Shown here one piece after another: positions 23,546 to 34,900 of a stretch of 64,000 nt of DNA (position 1 is its first letter; every line of letters begins with the position of its first letter). The notes beneath the pieces are model-generated. The model ran no database searches, was not told where the DNA came from, and saw nothing but the letters and a program-made list of their open reading frames with translations. This DNA is from Marasmius tenuissimus (taxonomy: Eukaryota; Basidiomycota; Agaricomycetes; Agaricales; Marasmiaceae): contig JAQOTA010000069.1 in the NCBI GenBank assembly GCA_029532415.1, positions 2,728,001 to 2,792,000 of the forward strand. The letters run 5' to 3'. The translations under genes and the position numbers were made by a program.

Positions 23546-24110
23546 GGCTGATTTCACGGCATTGGAGTTAGGCCATGCAAGGAGCACAGCTTTCAGAGGG
23601 AGTCAGTTTCTACTGAACTCGGTTGAACTCATGGGTGTTGTACTGATGCATACATTTGCCACAAAAGCTTCACAGTGAAAGATGATCCTCAGAACTTGGG
23701 TGTGTATAACTATGAGGACCACATACTGGCCAGTCAAACAGCAAAACCTTGCATATCCTGATCTCTACCACTTTTTGCCATACACACGAGGTAGCCTGCA
23801 TAGTCATCTTGGTCATCTGACATGATTTCCAAACAGATTAGTTGAGGATGCAAAGTTGGGGAGAGAAAAGTTGATCCCAGAATGGGGCTATTTTGCTCTA
23901 AGATATACCTGAAGGGTCAGCAGATGATATACCTAAAATTGAGATCATAGTGTGCCCTATCTTTGATGAGAATGGCTAGGTGCTGACTATATTTCTGGAG
24001 ATATTGAAGGGGAGGGTTCAAACCCAGTACCTCTTGTAGCTCATCAAACTTCTAGCTAAAATTCCAATGCTTGACAGCCACCAGTCCACTTGTGATTTAG
24101 CAACAGAAAG
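23546..24110. other. Intergenic, nothing recognised
   Basis: This is AT-rich sequence between two minus-strand genes. No convincing reading frame, repeat or RNA gene is seen. Confidence 0.4.
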
Positions 24111-24657
24111 CTAATTACACTGGACAAAGCAGTGCCAATAAGGATTGTATCTCAGTTGAATCCAAGAACACAACTCACACACACTGAGATAATGTCGCTG
24201 TCACACGCATCTCCATTAGCGGCTTTCTGGCATTTGTATCTGATCGCGTGGGAGGAAGACAGATTGTAGGGGTGGGTGTGAATATATAAATAATCATGTA
24301 ATAGCGACGAGGATCTTCAACTAGACTTACTGACGGCCATTGAATGAGTTTATATAGCTCACGAAAAGGATCGGAGCAGGACTGCACCCGAACATCCCAA
24401 CTGTACACGGGTTGTTGTTGGTTGTGAGTCCGTCAAGGATTTTGCAATCTTTGTCGTATACGTTCCCTGGGCGTCGTTTAGCCGAGACCAGGTTGAACAT
24501 CAGACAAGGCTGATTACTTACACCGATAGACCTCGAATTGTCCTTCCAGCCTAATAACGTTGCCGATACCCAGTTCAGATTCAGGGCAAACTGCAAGGAC
24601 TTGACTATTGAGTGAAAGGAAAATGGGAAAGAGGAGGAGTTTTGTGGTGGTATGCAT
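24111..24657 (-). CDS. Small secreted cysteine-rich protein (family-2 copy 2)
   Basis: Signal peptide MHTTTKLLLFPIFLSLNSQV followed by LA, then VCPESELGIGNVIRLEGQF. The Trp codon is split by the GTAAGT intron exactly as in copy 1. Exon 2 reads WNVYDKDCKILDGLTTNNNP then CTVGMFGCSPAPILFVSYIN and SFNGR. Exon 3 is YKCQKAANGDACDSDIISVC before a GTGAGT donor. The micro-exon TGT AAT TAG (24119-24111) gives the last Cys. The signal peptide and MHTTT start are nearly the same as in the copy at 46.2 kb, so those two are close paralogues. Confidence 0.82.
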
Positions 24658-24684
24658 CCGTGCTTTGAGGCTGTGTAAAGGGTA

Positions 24685-24695
24685 GCCTTATATGC
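24685..24695 (-). promoter_or_regulatory. TATA box of family-2 copy 2
   Basis: GCATATAAGGC on the minus strand, about 30-35 bp upstream of the ATG. It is nearly identical in position and sequence (GCATAAAAGGC) to the element before the copy at 46.2 kb. Confidence 0.55.
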
Positions 24696-25260
24696 AATGT
24701 ATATTGCTTGAGGTCGTGATTAATGGAGTTACACTCTAGTATAAAAGGAGACATATATCCTACACTCAAGATCAATCAACTAGCCCGCCACCACCATCAT
24801 CAACGGAGCCGCAGCACACATCAAGATTCATCTCACCTCACCTTGGTACGTGAATTGTATCTCACTTCGCGAATACTGACCTACTTCACTCAATTTGTAT
24901 GATGTGTGACCATTTTTGATAAAAAAACTTTTCGCCAGAAAATCTGATAAATCGAGAAAAAAATTATTGGCGGGGTTTTGGAAAATGGGCGTCACCTGCG
25001 ACCATACGGATTGAGTGAAATAGGTCAGTACATTCCTATAAGGAATCCAACAAGACCTCGAGATAACATCAGACGGACACTCCTAGTTCCGTTTCGAATA
25101 TTGGGAGGCAATGTTTTGGGTAGGCAGGGACAAAAATACACCAAACTGGGTTTACTTCCCTTATACATCTCGTAAGTTTGCTCTACATAACTCTGATGAC
25201 CGGTGTGAGGCTTGCACACATGTAGCACACTCGCCTCAAGTCCTCCTACTGTCAACTCTC
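24696..25260. other. Intergenic, nothing firm
   Basis: 5' flank of the secreted-protein gene and 3' flank of the GPI-protein gene. A plus-strand and a minus-strand short open frame overlap at 24978-25264. Neither has a recognised motif. Confidence 0.4.
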
Positions 25261-25915
25261 TCAAGACGGAACCGAGAACATAATAATCGCTACCGCTCCC
25301 AGAAGAACGACTCGGAGAATTGGCTTGCTGTGCATGGCGGCTGAAGTGCTTGAGCCCGAGGCAGCCGAAGAAGGGCTTCTGAAATATATGTCAGTGTTTG
25401 GATAAGATTTTTGTCTCTGTCACCTACTCAGATGCGGTCGCATTTGAGGCGGCCGACTCGAAAGCTTTAGATACGCTCGATGCGACCTGAGACTCGCTCG
25501 AAACCGAGGGACTTGGGCCATATTTGAACAACGGTCGCTATCAAAGATCAAGAGCGTCTTACCTAACAGAGGTGACTAAAACGGTGATAGTTTCTCCGCT
25601 GCTATCCGTTTGAAGGCTTAAGGTTGAAGTTGTATTGGCAGCGGTAAGGGCGGCGGCTTGGGGTTGAGTTACTGGAACGGTTATTGTGATGGTCTTCTCA
25701 TCGGGGTTGGAATTGGTGGGGATACTGGACGTAGTCTGCGGCTGGGAAGCGGAGATTGTGGTCACAGGACCGGATTGGGCTGCACCGACCATAGTAAAAC
25801 GGAAGGTAAAGATAGTGACCAAAAGTGAAGCTCTAAACAGAATCTTTTAGATGTGACTTCCCTTGGGCCCGCAGAGAAAGATGTTAGACAACAACCAGAC
25901 TTACTGAAGAAACAT
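25261..25915 (-). CDS. Small Ser/Thr-rich GPI-anchored protein
   Basis: Exon 1 is 11 nt (ATGTTTCTTCA, from 25915). An intron with GTAAGT..TGTTTAG joins it to SLLVTIFTFRFTMVGAAQS, a signal peptide. A Ser/Thr/Val-rich region follows (TTISASQPQTTSSIPTNS, TITITVPVTQPQAA), then an exon near 25500-25430 (PSVSSESQVASSVSKAF). The last exon ends with a GPI-attachment pattern: small residues SGSSTSAAM, then the hydrophobic tail LRVVLLGAVAIIMFSVPS and TGA at 25261. GPI anchoring is inferred from this layout. The tiny first exon is shared with the Kre9-like genes nearby. Confidence 0.68.
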
Positions 25916-26683
25916 TCTAGCGATTGTCAGGTCGAAGGATTAGTGTAACTGGTAGTTGCTTGAGGCTTTCTATGTTATAAACTCGAGGCAGAAGGCATTG
26001 CTTAGGTTTCGAGGTGGAAGGCGTGCTCAGCGTAACCATCCCTAAGGTTACATGATGGTCATGTGAATCAGAGTTCGTCGGGTCCAAGGTTGACCAGGGT
26101 TGACCCTCTCCATCGGGAGCGTTAAGCGCTCCTTGAGCGCCCGAGGCCAGACCTCGGAAGAATGTTTTCGCGCTGTCCGGATGCCATGAGTTGAGAAGCA
26201 TCTCACTTGAGGATAAAGAAAACTACAGAGAGACACACATACACTCGGACCATTCTGTGTGCAAATATCATTCACCCATGGCCGTACCGTCACTCAGGCA
26301 TTGGCGTCAGCATTGGTCAAAACACTCACCCTACGCTACAACCTACTTTCCCGCTCAAGCTAACATTCCCTCTATATACGCGTCTCTCTGATTATCTCTG
26401 ACTTAAAAATGAATCAAACAAATACTTAGATCTCTTGGAGCTATCTGTTCCCATTACAAGTGATATGGGTCGCTTGGTGGGCATGAAAGTGTAGTTGACG
26501 TGATTGCAGGGTGCTTGGACCGGAAGTTGGACTCAAGATAGTAATGTGCATGACGGATCGCATCAACGCCGTATGTTTCGTTCTTTAGCATGATATCTCA
26601 GATGGTCTCGTTCAAGCTAGCGAGGCTCCTCTGGCTTGGGAGCATCAGGTCTTTCAAGTATGCGTGGGCATATACATACAATA
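25916..26683. other. Intergenic, no confident gene
   Basis: A minus-strand open frame of 94 codons (26201-25917, with FFRGLASGAQGALNAPDGEG) has no recognised domain. Its end abuts the first exon of the GPI-protein gene, so it may be promoter sequence only. Nothing else is supported. Confidence 0.35.
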
Positions 26684-26974
26684 TACTGTACCATTTCGAG
26701 ATGTTCGACACGTCACAGGTCACAGGAGACCCCATTTTGTCGAATTGTCACACTCAGTCACAGGTTCCAGGCCAATGTGTCGAAAATTTTCGGTGGTCCG
26801 GACCTTCTGTCACCTCAAATTGGGTCAAAACCCTTCCAAAAATGGTATTTTCGACCAAATTCTGTCGAAAATTTCTTCTCGGTCACACCAGACCGACCCC
26901 AGTGTCCAAAAGTTGAAATGGAGATTTTCGTCACATGTCACACCCTGTGTCGAACATCTCGAAATGGTACAGTA
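26684..26974. mobile_element. 291-bp MITE-like element with 28-bp perfect terminal inverted repeats
   Basis: The left end 26684-26711 (TACTGTACCATTTCGAGATG...) is the exact reverse complement of 26947-26974. TA is found at both outer edges, so if the repeat begins at CTGTACC the target duplication would be TA, as in Tc1/mariner-type elements. The interior repeats 'gtcaca', 'tcgaaaatttt' and similar motifs and is non-coding. It lies just past the stop codon of an orphan receptor tail. Confidence 0.82.
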
Positions 26975-27030
26975 ATAGTAAGTGCAAGGGTCTTTACTCC
27001 AATGGCTTCCTCCTCCATGCTCTATGCTTT

Positions 27031-27462
27031 TTACTCCCGAGAATACCCAGGTGGTGGAGCCCATTGTTCAGCCTCCAACCTTGCAATACGTTGTGTCATG
27101 AACTCGAGCCTGGCATCGAGTGCACATTGATCACTGGTATCATTTGGTCGGACCGAGATGACCATACTATCCCCGTCGGAACCTAACTCCTCGTCGCTTT
27201 CTTCTGCGTGCTGAGATGGTAGGTTCGAATTCTGAGTGGGAGTCTGGGGCCCGGGTGAATGAACTGAAGAATTTCGGCCTTGTGTTTGTTCCTTCCGGTC
27301 GTCTGACGAGTATGCCCCCCGTTGGTCTTCTACGTCTTCTGGTGTTTGAGTTTCGGCAGGATCCCTCAATCTCAGCTCGTTTATCAATAACTGCATATCC
27401 GCAGAATACGAGGAGGCGGTACTCGGCGTGCCCGGTGACGAAGTATTGAATGATCCACACAA
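27031..27462 (-). pseudogene. Orphan cytoplasmic-tail exon of the Kre9-like membrane family
   Basis: A frame of about 140 codons contains LLINELRLRDPAETQTPED, a Ser/Pro/Gln-rich stretch, the coiled coil LDARLEFMTQRIARLEAE and the C-terminal motif PPPGYSRE before the stop at 27031. This is the tail exon of the family. No start codon opens it, and no transmembrane or Kre9-like exon lies immediately upstream. The nearest candidate is the broken gene at 28.4-29.4 kb, about 0.9 kb away, from which it may have been separated by an insertion. Confidence 0.65.
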
Positions 27463-28379
27463 GGATCTCGGGAAGAGAGTCGGCGATAGAGAATCTAGAG
27501 TAAACAGGTACGAGACGCCTGGACGCCTCGAGGCAAGAGTCAGTACGTAATTAGACTAAGTACGTACCTGGAGACGCGACGCGACGCGTGTAGATCAACT
27601 TGGAGTACTTGATTAGACTTGTAGTAACTTGAGGAGAATATAAATTGAGGAAAACGAGCTTAGGGATGCCCTAGGGCGAGGAACATGGTGAGATGAGCCA
27701 AAGGTAAGCTGAATTGACAGAGATACAAAGCATGATACACAGAGATTGACAGCTGTACAGTTTATGTAACTAATTCCCATTGACCAGGAAACTGCCGAAA
27801 TGCGTTGTAGGACAAGAAAGAGTGGACGTTTGAATGAGTGGGGAAAAGGGAGAAAGGTAAAGTATAAAAGAGACCATGCAATTGCAAGGAGGTGACGTTC
27901 CTTTAGCCTATTGACACCTCAAGACATATCCAACACGCGCGGCATCTATTTCGAGGTGGAGGAGACCTCATTCGCAGACGGGGTGGACAACGTCCCGCAA
28001 GCGGCGCTCTGCTACGTGTCTGGATAGTCGGAAGTAAGTGCAGGTGGCGTAGGTTTGTCGTGGGTATGAAAACGGAAAGTGCCGTATGAGTTTGATGTTA
28101 TGACTAAAGCAGAAAACATAAGAATGTCAGAAAGCCGAAATGAACCGAAATAAGCCAAAATGATCAGAATTGAGAGGAACAGCATAGAAATGAAACGTAG
28201 GGACGTATCGAAGAGCAGACCATGTGGGTCTACCACACCGGATCCATAAGATGCGATTTGGAATGACTTATTGGTAGTGGGTCGATAGCCGTGGCTATAT
28301 CGGCTTCTTGACGTTCTGATCGTGTTTTGTATCAGTTTCCAGGTCCAGGGAAGAAAATCAAGATAGACGTACTTCGTCT
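27463..28379. other. Spacer between receptor body and orphan tail
   Basis: This is low-complexity and AT-rich in part ('gacgcgacgcgacgcg' near 27575). A minus-strand frame (28383-28012) overlaps the end of the transmembrane exon in another frame and contains a hydrophobic stretch (LRFISMLFLSILIILAYFG). It may be chance. The stretch is consistent with an inserted element, but no end repeats were found. Confidence 0.35.
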
Positions 28380-29426
28380 TCATCGTTTCATTAAACAGAT
28401 TAAGACCGTGATCATGATGGTCATAAAAACCACTATCCCGCCCACTATCCCACCAATCGTAGCGGCCATGTGTGACCGAGAACTGGCACTGGTCGTGCCG
28501 GTGTTCGTGTCTGTAGAGGACGAATGGTGGGTGTGATGAGAAGGACTATCCGAAAGAAATGATATATGATATTGGGATCAGCGGGCCTGTGCTGTCTTGA
28601 TATCAGAGGGTAACTCACGCAGGACTGGGCTCTCCAATTGTTGTGATTGAGCCCCCTAATGACTCGTTCATCAAAGAACCTGGGGCTAGACTTTGGCTAA
28701 TGCCGCTGCCAATGACAGACGAAGACAAGGGTATAGTGGAAGTGATACTAGAGCCCGTGTTACTTGCAATAGTCGAGATTGTACTCTGGATGGGTGACGT
28801 GAGCGGTGTTGGTATCGCCGAATCGAAGGTGGAAGTAGTCATGGCACTGATTGGCAGTGGTGTAGTGCTGCTACTAGGAGGGGCAGGAGGGGTGGTTTGG
28901 ACAACTCTGATGACGTCCTTTGGACATTTCTCGACCGCGTTGTTGCTATATACAAAAGTTAATAGGTACAAAACTTTCACCAGTGATAGATAGGTAGAAC
29001 GCTCACGGTCTTCCATACTCCAACCAACAGAACGACGAAACATCGCTGGGAATATCATATCAAATCATATATCATGATATATGATTTGAGAGATTTAAGG
29101 GTGAGACTCACCCAGGCTTTGTGGCTATTAGAATAAAGTTTCCCTGCGACCTGGTGCCAACGTCTATCCAGCTATTGTCGTCTAATGACGCGACGGTCCA
29201 AACGCCATCACCAAATAAGTCCGCGCCAAAGTCGAGTAGGTTGGAATCCGAGGCTTCGCGACGCCAGTTAAATGTATATGGTTGAAAAAGACTTATTGTC
29301 GCTGGAAGATTATCAATTGAAAATGCGGTTGTGGGTAAGATTGTCTGCAGATACAGTGAGAGGAAGGCGATAAGCTGAAAGAGTGACGATGGGAAAGGAG
29401 TGAGACTTGAACGTAGTGAGCCTCAT
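28380..29426 (-). pseudogene. Kre9-like membrane protein gene with a premature TGA after the helix (copy 8)
   Basis: Domain exon (about 29370-29118): FLSLYLQTILPTTAFSIDNL then PATISLFQPYTFNWRREASD, ending ATKPG. An intron containing a 30-bp palindrome follows, then a Ser/Thr stalk (about 28970-28620). The helix exon reads GGIVGGIVVFMTIMITVLIC then LMKR and is followed at once by TGA (28382-28380) where other copies have more Arg codons before a GTACGT donor. The donor GTACGT is still present eight bases on. CGA to TGA would explain it. The protein would lack any tail. The start at 29426 is provisional because the first intron could not be fixed. Confidence 0.65.
29060..29089. repeat. 30-bp perfect palindrome inside an intron
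   Basis: The sequence is TCAAATCATATATCA followed by its exact reverse complement. It lies between donor GTGAGTC (about 29112) and acceptor TTCCCAG (about 29049) of the broken membrane-protein gene, so the pre-mRNA intron would form a 15-bp stem with no loop. Confidence 0.8.
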
Positions 29427-29989
29427 TCTCTTTTCTAAATGAGAAGTGACGACCTCACTATGACTGGGTAGTCTTTACCCCTTGTGAACAAAGGGCGGGA
29501 GCACGTATAAGAACCGAAAGAAACCTCGGTACATCCTAATGTCACTGCATGAGATTGATATACCCATCAACATGTTAGGAATTTGATGGTTCCGCGTCAT
29601 GTATAGTCGTGCTTTCATGGGAGCATTACCTGTGATGAAATCAGTCGAACTGTCGAACAAGAACTAAGAAGGCTAGATTCTCGATATAACTTCGGCATCC
29701 AGGTAGCCTGATTTAAAGACAGATGTTCTTGCCAGCGGCAACACTTATCTCTTGGCTTGACGAGTCGCATCACTGTAATGTATGGCTTCGGATGACATCA
29801 GCAAAATACCGGAAAGGTTGAGACCTAGGTAGAATGGATTGGCGTAAGTAAAATACGCCGATCCGATAGTAGTGAATTTCAAGAGTGTTCTACCTTGGTA
29901 CAAGTCCCGCAACGCGTTTACACGATTGCGGGTGGCTGTAATAGTATCAGAACACGGCTGTTACACGGTTAAAACTTACCCAGAACTCG
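29427..29989. other. Intergenic region left of the large transposon
   Basis: No gene is recognised. The motif 'ggcgtaagtaaaatacgcc' near 29840 is a short hairpin. The left end of the Plavaka-type element lies somewhere near here but no terminal repeat was identified. Confidence 0.35.
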
Positions 29990-30970
29990 TTAAAACCCCC
30001 AAAATCCATGTCCGGGGTTGTACCCCGCCGAACTCATCACGATGAACGAAACACGTCGAACCCGATTTTGGGGCATTCCAAGCGGGTTTCAACCAGTTTT
30101 GGGTGGTTTCGACGCGTTTTGAGGTTCATAAGGACTATCGGATAAACAAACTAGTTAGTATGGTCGATAGGCATACCAATAGATTTCGAAACCCTTACCG
30201 GTTTTCGCAATTCCCTTCGCGTTCTGCAGCTATCAGTGTATTCTACTCGTACCAAGGGCTTTCTGACGAGGTTCGGGATCTTAGAGGGTCTTTCACGGCA
30301 AGTTTTGGCAAGAAAACGCGTCTTTATTATGGACTAGACGCCGGAAAGTACAGATAAGAGATCCCGGCCAACATAGACATATTTTTTAATTTTATATGAG
30401 AGTCCGGCGCCTGATTTCCGTATTCGCGAGGCTACGCTTTGACGTTCTAAGGGAGATGTGGTTGAATGAGCGAGCTTCTGACGCGAGAAAATGGCTTACC
30501 TCGTTGGAAGCCCGGGAAAGTTTGTCAATTTCTCCTTTCCTCCCACTTCCACCCTCATCAGTGACTCCTCCTGCCTCCATCTGCAACCACCCTTGATCCT
30601 GCAGGGTCTGAGGGACCTTTAGTAAGTATTTTCCTTCCTGATCTTGCTCAGGATCGCATATCTGACAAACCGCTCATCAATACAGCTCCAAACCCATTTT
30701 CAACCAAAATCGACCTTTTTCTCTACCAAAACTCGGTTCATCTTCGATTGAGAGGCGTATTGAAGGTTCAGGGAGGTTACTGGGCTTTGGTGAGTCCCTA
30801 AACTGTATCTCGGGTGACTCAGAACACTGACCTTGCGTGTCTGTAAGCTGCCTTGGCCATCCTGCCCCCCTTCACCACTACCGGCATCTCATATTCGACC
30901 TTTGACGAACACGAATCGATAACCAGCATCACCGGCCTCCCGAACCCGACCTCCGACGATAACAAAGACG

Positions 30971-31642
30971 ATGAATACGGCACCCGCAGCCCCGCCACCG
31001 TTCAGCATAAGCTGCTTTTCCGTCAAAGACAATTTCCCCTATCACTCGACATGTACGGCGTTATCTTTCGAAGACGAGGGTAAGTTAACCGTCAATTCGT
31101 CAACGATTTTGACGGACTTACCTCTATCCTAGACCTCAAGTCATGGTTGAAGATCCACACCGCGATCGAGAAAGGTCATTTGTGTTCCGAGGGGAAGGGA
31201 TTTTTGTATGCTTTCCGGATCGACGGAGTGGACTATTTCGACGTCACCGACTGCGACCTTACCGACACCGCCGCGTTCAAAGTTGGCCGAACAGTGGATC
31301 TTCAGCGTCGGGAAACGGAGTGGAGGCAGCAGTGCCGTTCCCAGACGCACACATGGTACACACCCATCCGGGTCGAACACTGTCATTCCGTTGGTGAGTT
31401 TCCCTTCATATCCTGAGGAATAGCGAGGCTCTTACCTATTTGTAGAATGTCTCGTTCACACTGCGTTGGAGAAGATTTGCATGTTGAGGCCGCGCAAAGT
31501 ATGCACCGATTGCGGGCGAACTCATCACGAAATTTTCTTGTTGTCCAGCGCTCCAGATACCTTTAGGGACGTTATTGCCCCGCTGATCGAGGAGCAGGAC
31601 CGTGTTGATAAGCTGATGGGGAGGAGCCGATGGGTAGTCTAG
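30971..31642 (+). CDS. GIY-YIG superfamily protein (T5orf172 / Mug113-like domain)
   Basis: The ATG at 30971 is the first in frame after a TAA. Exon 1 ends DNFPYHSTCTALSFEDE at a GTAAGT donor near 31080. Exon 2 reads DLKSWLKIHTAIEKGHLC, FLYAFRID..FDVTDC, then FKVGRTVDLQRRETEWRQQC and THTWYTPIRVEHCHSV. Exon 3 reads ECLVHTALEKICMLRPRKVC, TDCGRTHHEIFLL and ends at TAG 31642. The pattern 'KVGRT.D...R..W..QC', a later His and Glu, and the closing H-E-F-L-L match the T5orf172/DUF1766 nuclease-like domain (Mug113 of fission yeast). A nuclease role in transposition is inference. Confidence 0.75.
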
Positions 31643-31922
31643 GCCATTTGTAGATAATTTCTTGTTGTATCGTTACCATTTCTTGATGTATCATTAGCTA
31701 GTCGTATCCTGTATATAGCGTGTTTCCCGACTGTAACCGAGAATTCAGTAAAGTAGAACCAAACGGACACGATAGAAATTACCATATCACGAACGAGACT
31801 TTGAGAATCCGATGTCTGTTAGCTTCAACGTGCAGGGCATGTCTACTAGTCCCTTGGGCCGCGAAGAGGCCAGACGTCAACCAAGGGGTTTCAAAGTAGC
31901 TAAATGACAGTAGACGTTAGAA

Positions 31923-34900
31923 TTACAGCGCAGCATGCTCCATATCCTCGTCGTCTTCGTTCATGGCGCCATCAACCTCCTCTTCGTCGCTACGCTCTGA
32001 AGGCGCAGGTGACATGACCCAATCTTCTGACCCCGAAGAATCGTCCTCCTGTTCGTCACCTTGCCTCACTACCTCCTCCTCTTCGTCAACTGGATTGTTG
32101 TCGTCGGCAAATGGAACAACCTCCTCCCCGTTGGTGTCGTAACGAGGTAGGACCTGTGTATCGAGCCCTGCGTCTTTCTCGAAATACCGGAGATATTCGT
32201 GGAATTGGGGATGTCCGACCCCACCTCCACGAAATCTCATCACTGTGTCATGATCGGCGAACCTACAACGAAGGTGAGTTTAGGCTCAAGCTCACGACTG
32301 ATCACTTACATTCCGACATGGTAAAATTTCCAGTCGTCTTCCTCAAGCTCTCTCTTTCCGCTAGAGTTCAGCGACATCAGCTGTCGCGCCAGCGATGTGG
32401 GTGCCAATCTCTTGCCAGTCTCGGATGGGCCATGGTTAAACGCGGGGATGATATGGGCACTGCGAATGACATCTGCAGGGTCGACAAAGCCAAAGGCATT
32501 GGCATCTTCTGGAGGAGGGAAGAAGAGACGGTATAGGCATTTGGCACGAAAGCCGGATCTGTAGGTTCTGTCGATCTGGTACCAGCGAACCCAGAGAAAC
32601 TCTACACGTTGGGTGATAGGCACCTTTTTCGTTAGAACCGAGGGCTCCAAACAAACATGGGTGTGAAAGGTGCCTATCACCTGAGCGTACTGGTAAGGGT
32701 GCTGGCTGTCATTGCCGACAGCGTCTGGTGAGAGTGTGTAGATGTCGGGATGGAGGCGACTGTTGATGGAACCTTGGCCTCGCTGCCGGTCGTATGTATT
32801 GTAGTTGAACCGGATTGTTTTGTGCGCAAAGACGGTGCCGTTCGTGAACGTGAGCTGTGAGCGTTCGTCAGTGGTGTACTCCGTCTTGGAGTCAGGCCCC
32901 AGCAGCCAGTGGAGAAGATGGTCCTTCAGCTTTGGTGTGAAGTCCTAGGACCCTTGTCAAACGATGTGAACTCCAGAGGGGTGAATAAGACCTACCCTGG
33001 TTGCCATATCCTCCTTGAACTCGCCGTTCTCTCCCTCGTCGATCCAGTTGATATTGGAGAACAGGACGCGGTGTTCTGTGCCTGCCGAGGTGTGGTGGTG
33101 TACGTTCAGATCTGTCTTTGTCAGAGGTTCTTGGCCGGCAGCGAGTAGTCGCTTCTTCTTCCCTATCCGTTTCTGTCTAGGCACGATCGGGACGTGAGTC
33201 TTGATAGAGTTTAATACGCGTTTCCGGCCTTCATGACGGACAATCTGGAGGCCGTGCTTCTGCTTGTTCGTCCTTCGGTAGAAGGACTTCACCTCCTGGT
33301 GTTGGCACTCACTTTAAAGGCTGGTTAGCACATGATTCGCAAGAACAAATGAGTAACTTACGTTGTGGGTCGTGTACGAGTCAGTCGTACCATACTCCTT
33401 GATGGCGCTCGGGTAGTCTCCAAAGAAATGGAGTTTGGCAGTTGCGAGGCTGAACTTCTTGACCCAGGCTCCAGAATTCTTTGGTGCGGTACCAGATCCA
33501 TCAGCCTTTCGTTTGGCCGCTGCTACTGCACGTCGTCCCCGAGCCTCCACCTCTCGTGGAGTCTCCGTGGTCTCAAATTTGTCGAAATCCTTTGCAAACT
33601 TCCTCAGACTCTTCCCCAACCTCGAGGTCGCATCCTCGAAAGAGACGACAGTCGAATCGGTATGGAGTTGTAGCTTGGCGTAAGCGTGCCAAGTTGCGAG
33701 GTCAAACAGAAGGTCCTGCACCATCTTGTCGACAGCCGGATCGTCAAATAGGCCTTCAAAGCAAGGCATTGCACACTGTAGATTGTGAGCCAAGGCCAAA
33801 GCATACGAGACTTGGACCACATACCTGTAAGATATCCTCGAAGTCTCTGGCCGCCAACTTCTTCATCTGGGAGACGTTCTTGTGAAAGCGACGGATTGTG
33901 TTGCGACCAAACGTCGGGACATGGCGGAAGCTGTGGTTGCGGGGTAAGAAATGAAAGGAAAACAATCGGAATAGGGCTTACCGTTCGTCCATAACATCAA
34001 CCCCCTGATCTTTTTTCTTTTTCTTCCTTTGCGCGTAAAGCAACTGTATCAGATGCGTCAAGACTGCCTTCCACACTCCGAGCTCAAACTCGTGAAGGAG
34101 ATCAATCACGAGTAGGAGGTAGAGGTCAAATCCGAAAGGTAGTAGTTTGGTTGAGAATGCGTTCTGTCAATCTTTCAGGTTTTGTTCATTGTTGAACATA
34201 AGGGAGACTTACCCGTGTAGGGATCAAAGAGTGGTCGTCAAGCAAATGCTTCACAGGGTCACACTCTACACTCCGGCCATCCACGAAGATGTGCCAGCGG
34301 GCATCATTCACTGCTTTCTGGCGGCGCTCGTCGTCGATGCGCTTTAGTTGTATTCGGCGCCGCATATCGAGTTTGGTGCCCATATGCTGCACCTGGCTCT
34401 TCTCGATGATGCAGCGGACACATAGGCAGTTTCCGAGGTACTTGACGCACACTACCGCGATCCTGACAAGGCGTGAGGCTTCAGATAAGAGATAGGACGA
34501 AAAGGCTTACTTCTCAGGATAGGCTGCCGAGTAGGAGAAGAACTCCGGGAGAAACCTCCTCTTGACCTTGTCAGCACTCTTGATGACCATAGATTTCTCG
34601 TACGCATCAAGAAAATCTTTATCCATAATCAGGTCCCAGACGGCCTGCATCACCTCCCGTTTCAGATGTTTCATGACATCGTCAGAAGGAGCGCAACCGT
34701 AAGCTTCGCGGTACACATCTCGTATCGTATCTGGTATCTGGGATGAAGGCATGAGCGTTCGAACGAACGCGGAGAAAACATGAAAAAGGATACCTGGGGA
34801 ATGTAGGCAAGGTGGTGGGCAGTGAAGAACTTCGGGTGCCCTCGCTCGTACTTGGTGTGGTTACCAAGGTACATGTATATCGGCCATGACAACGCTGTGC

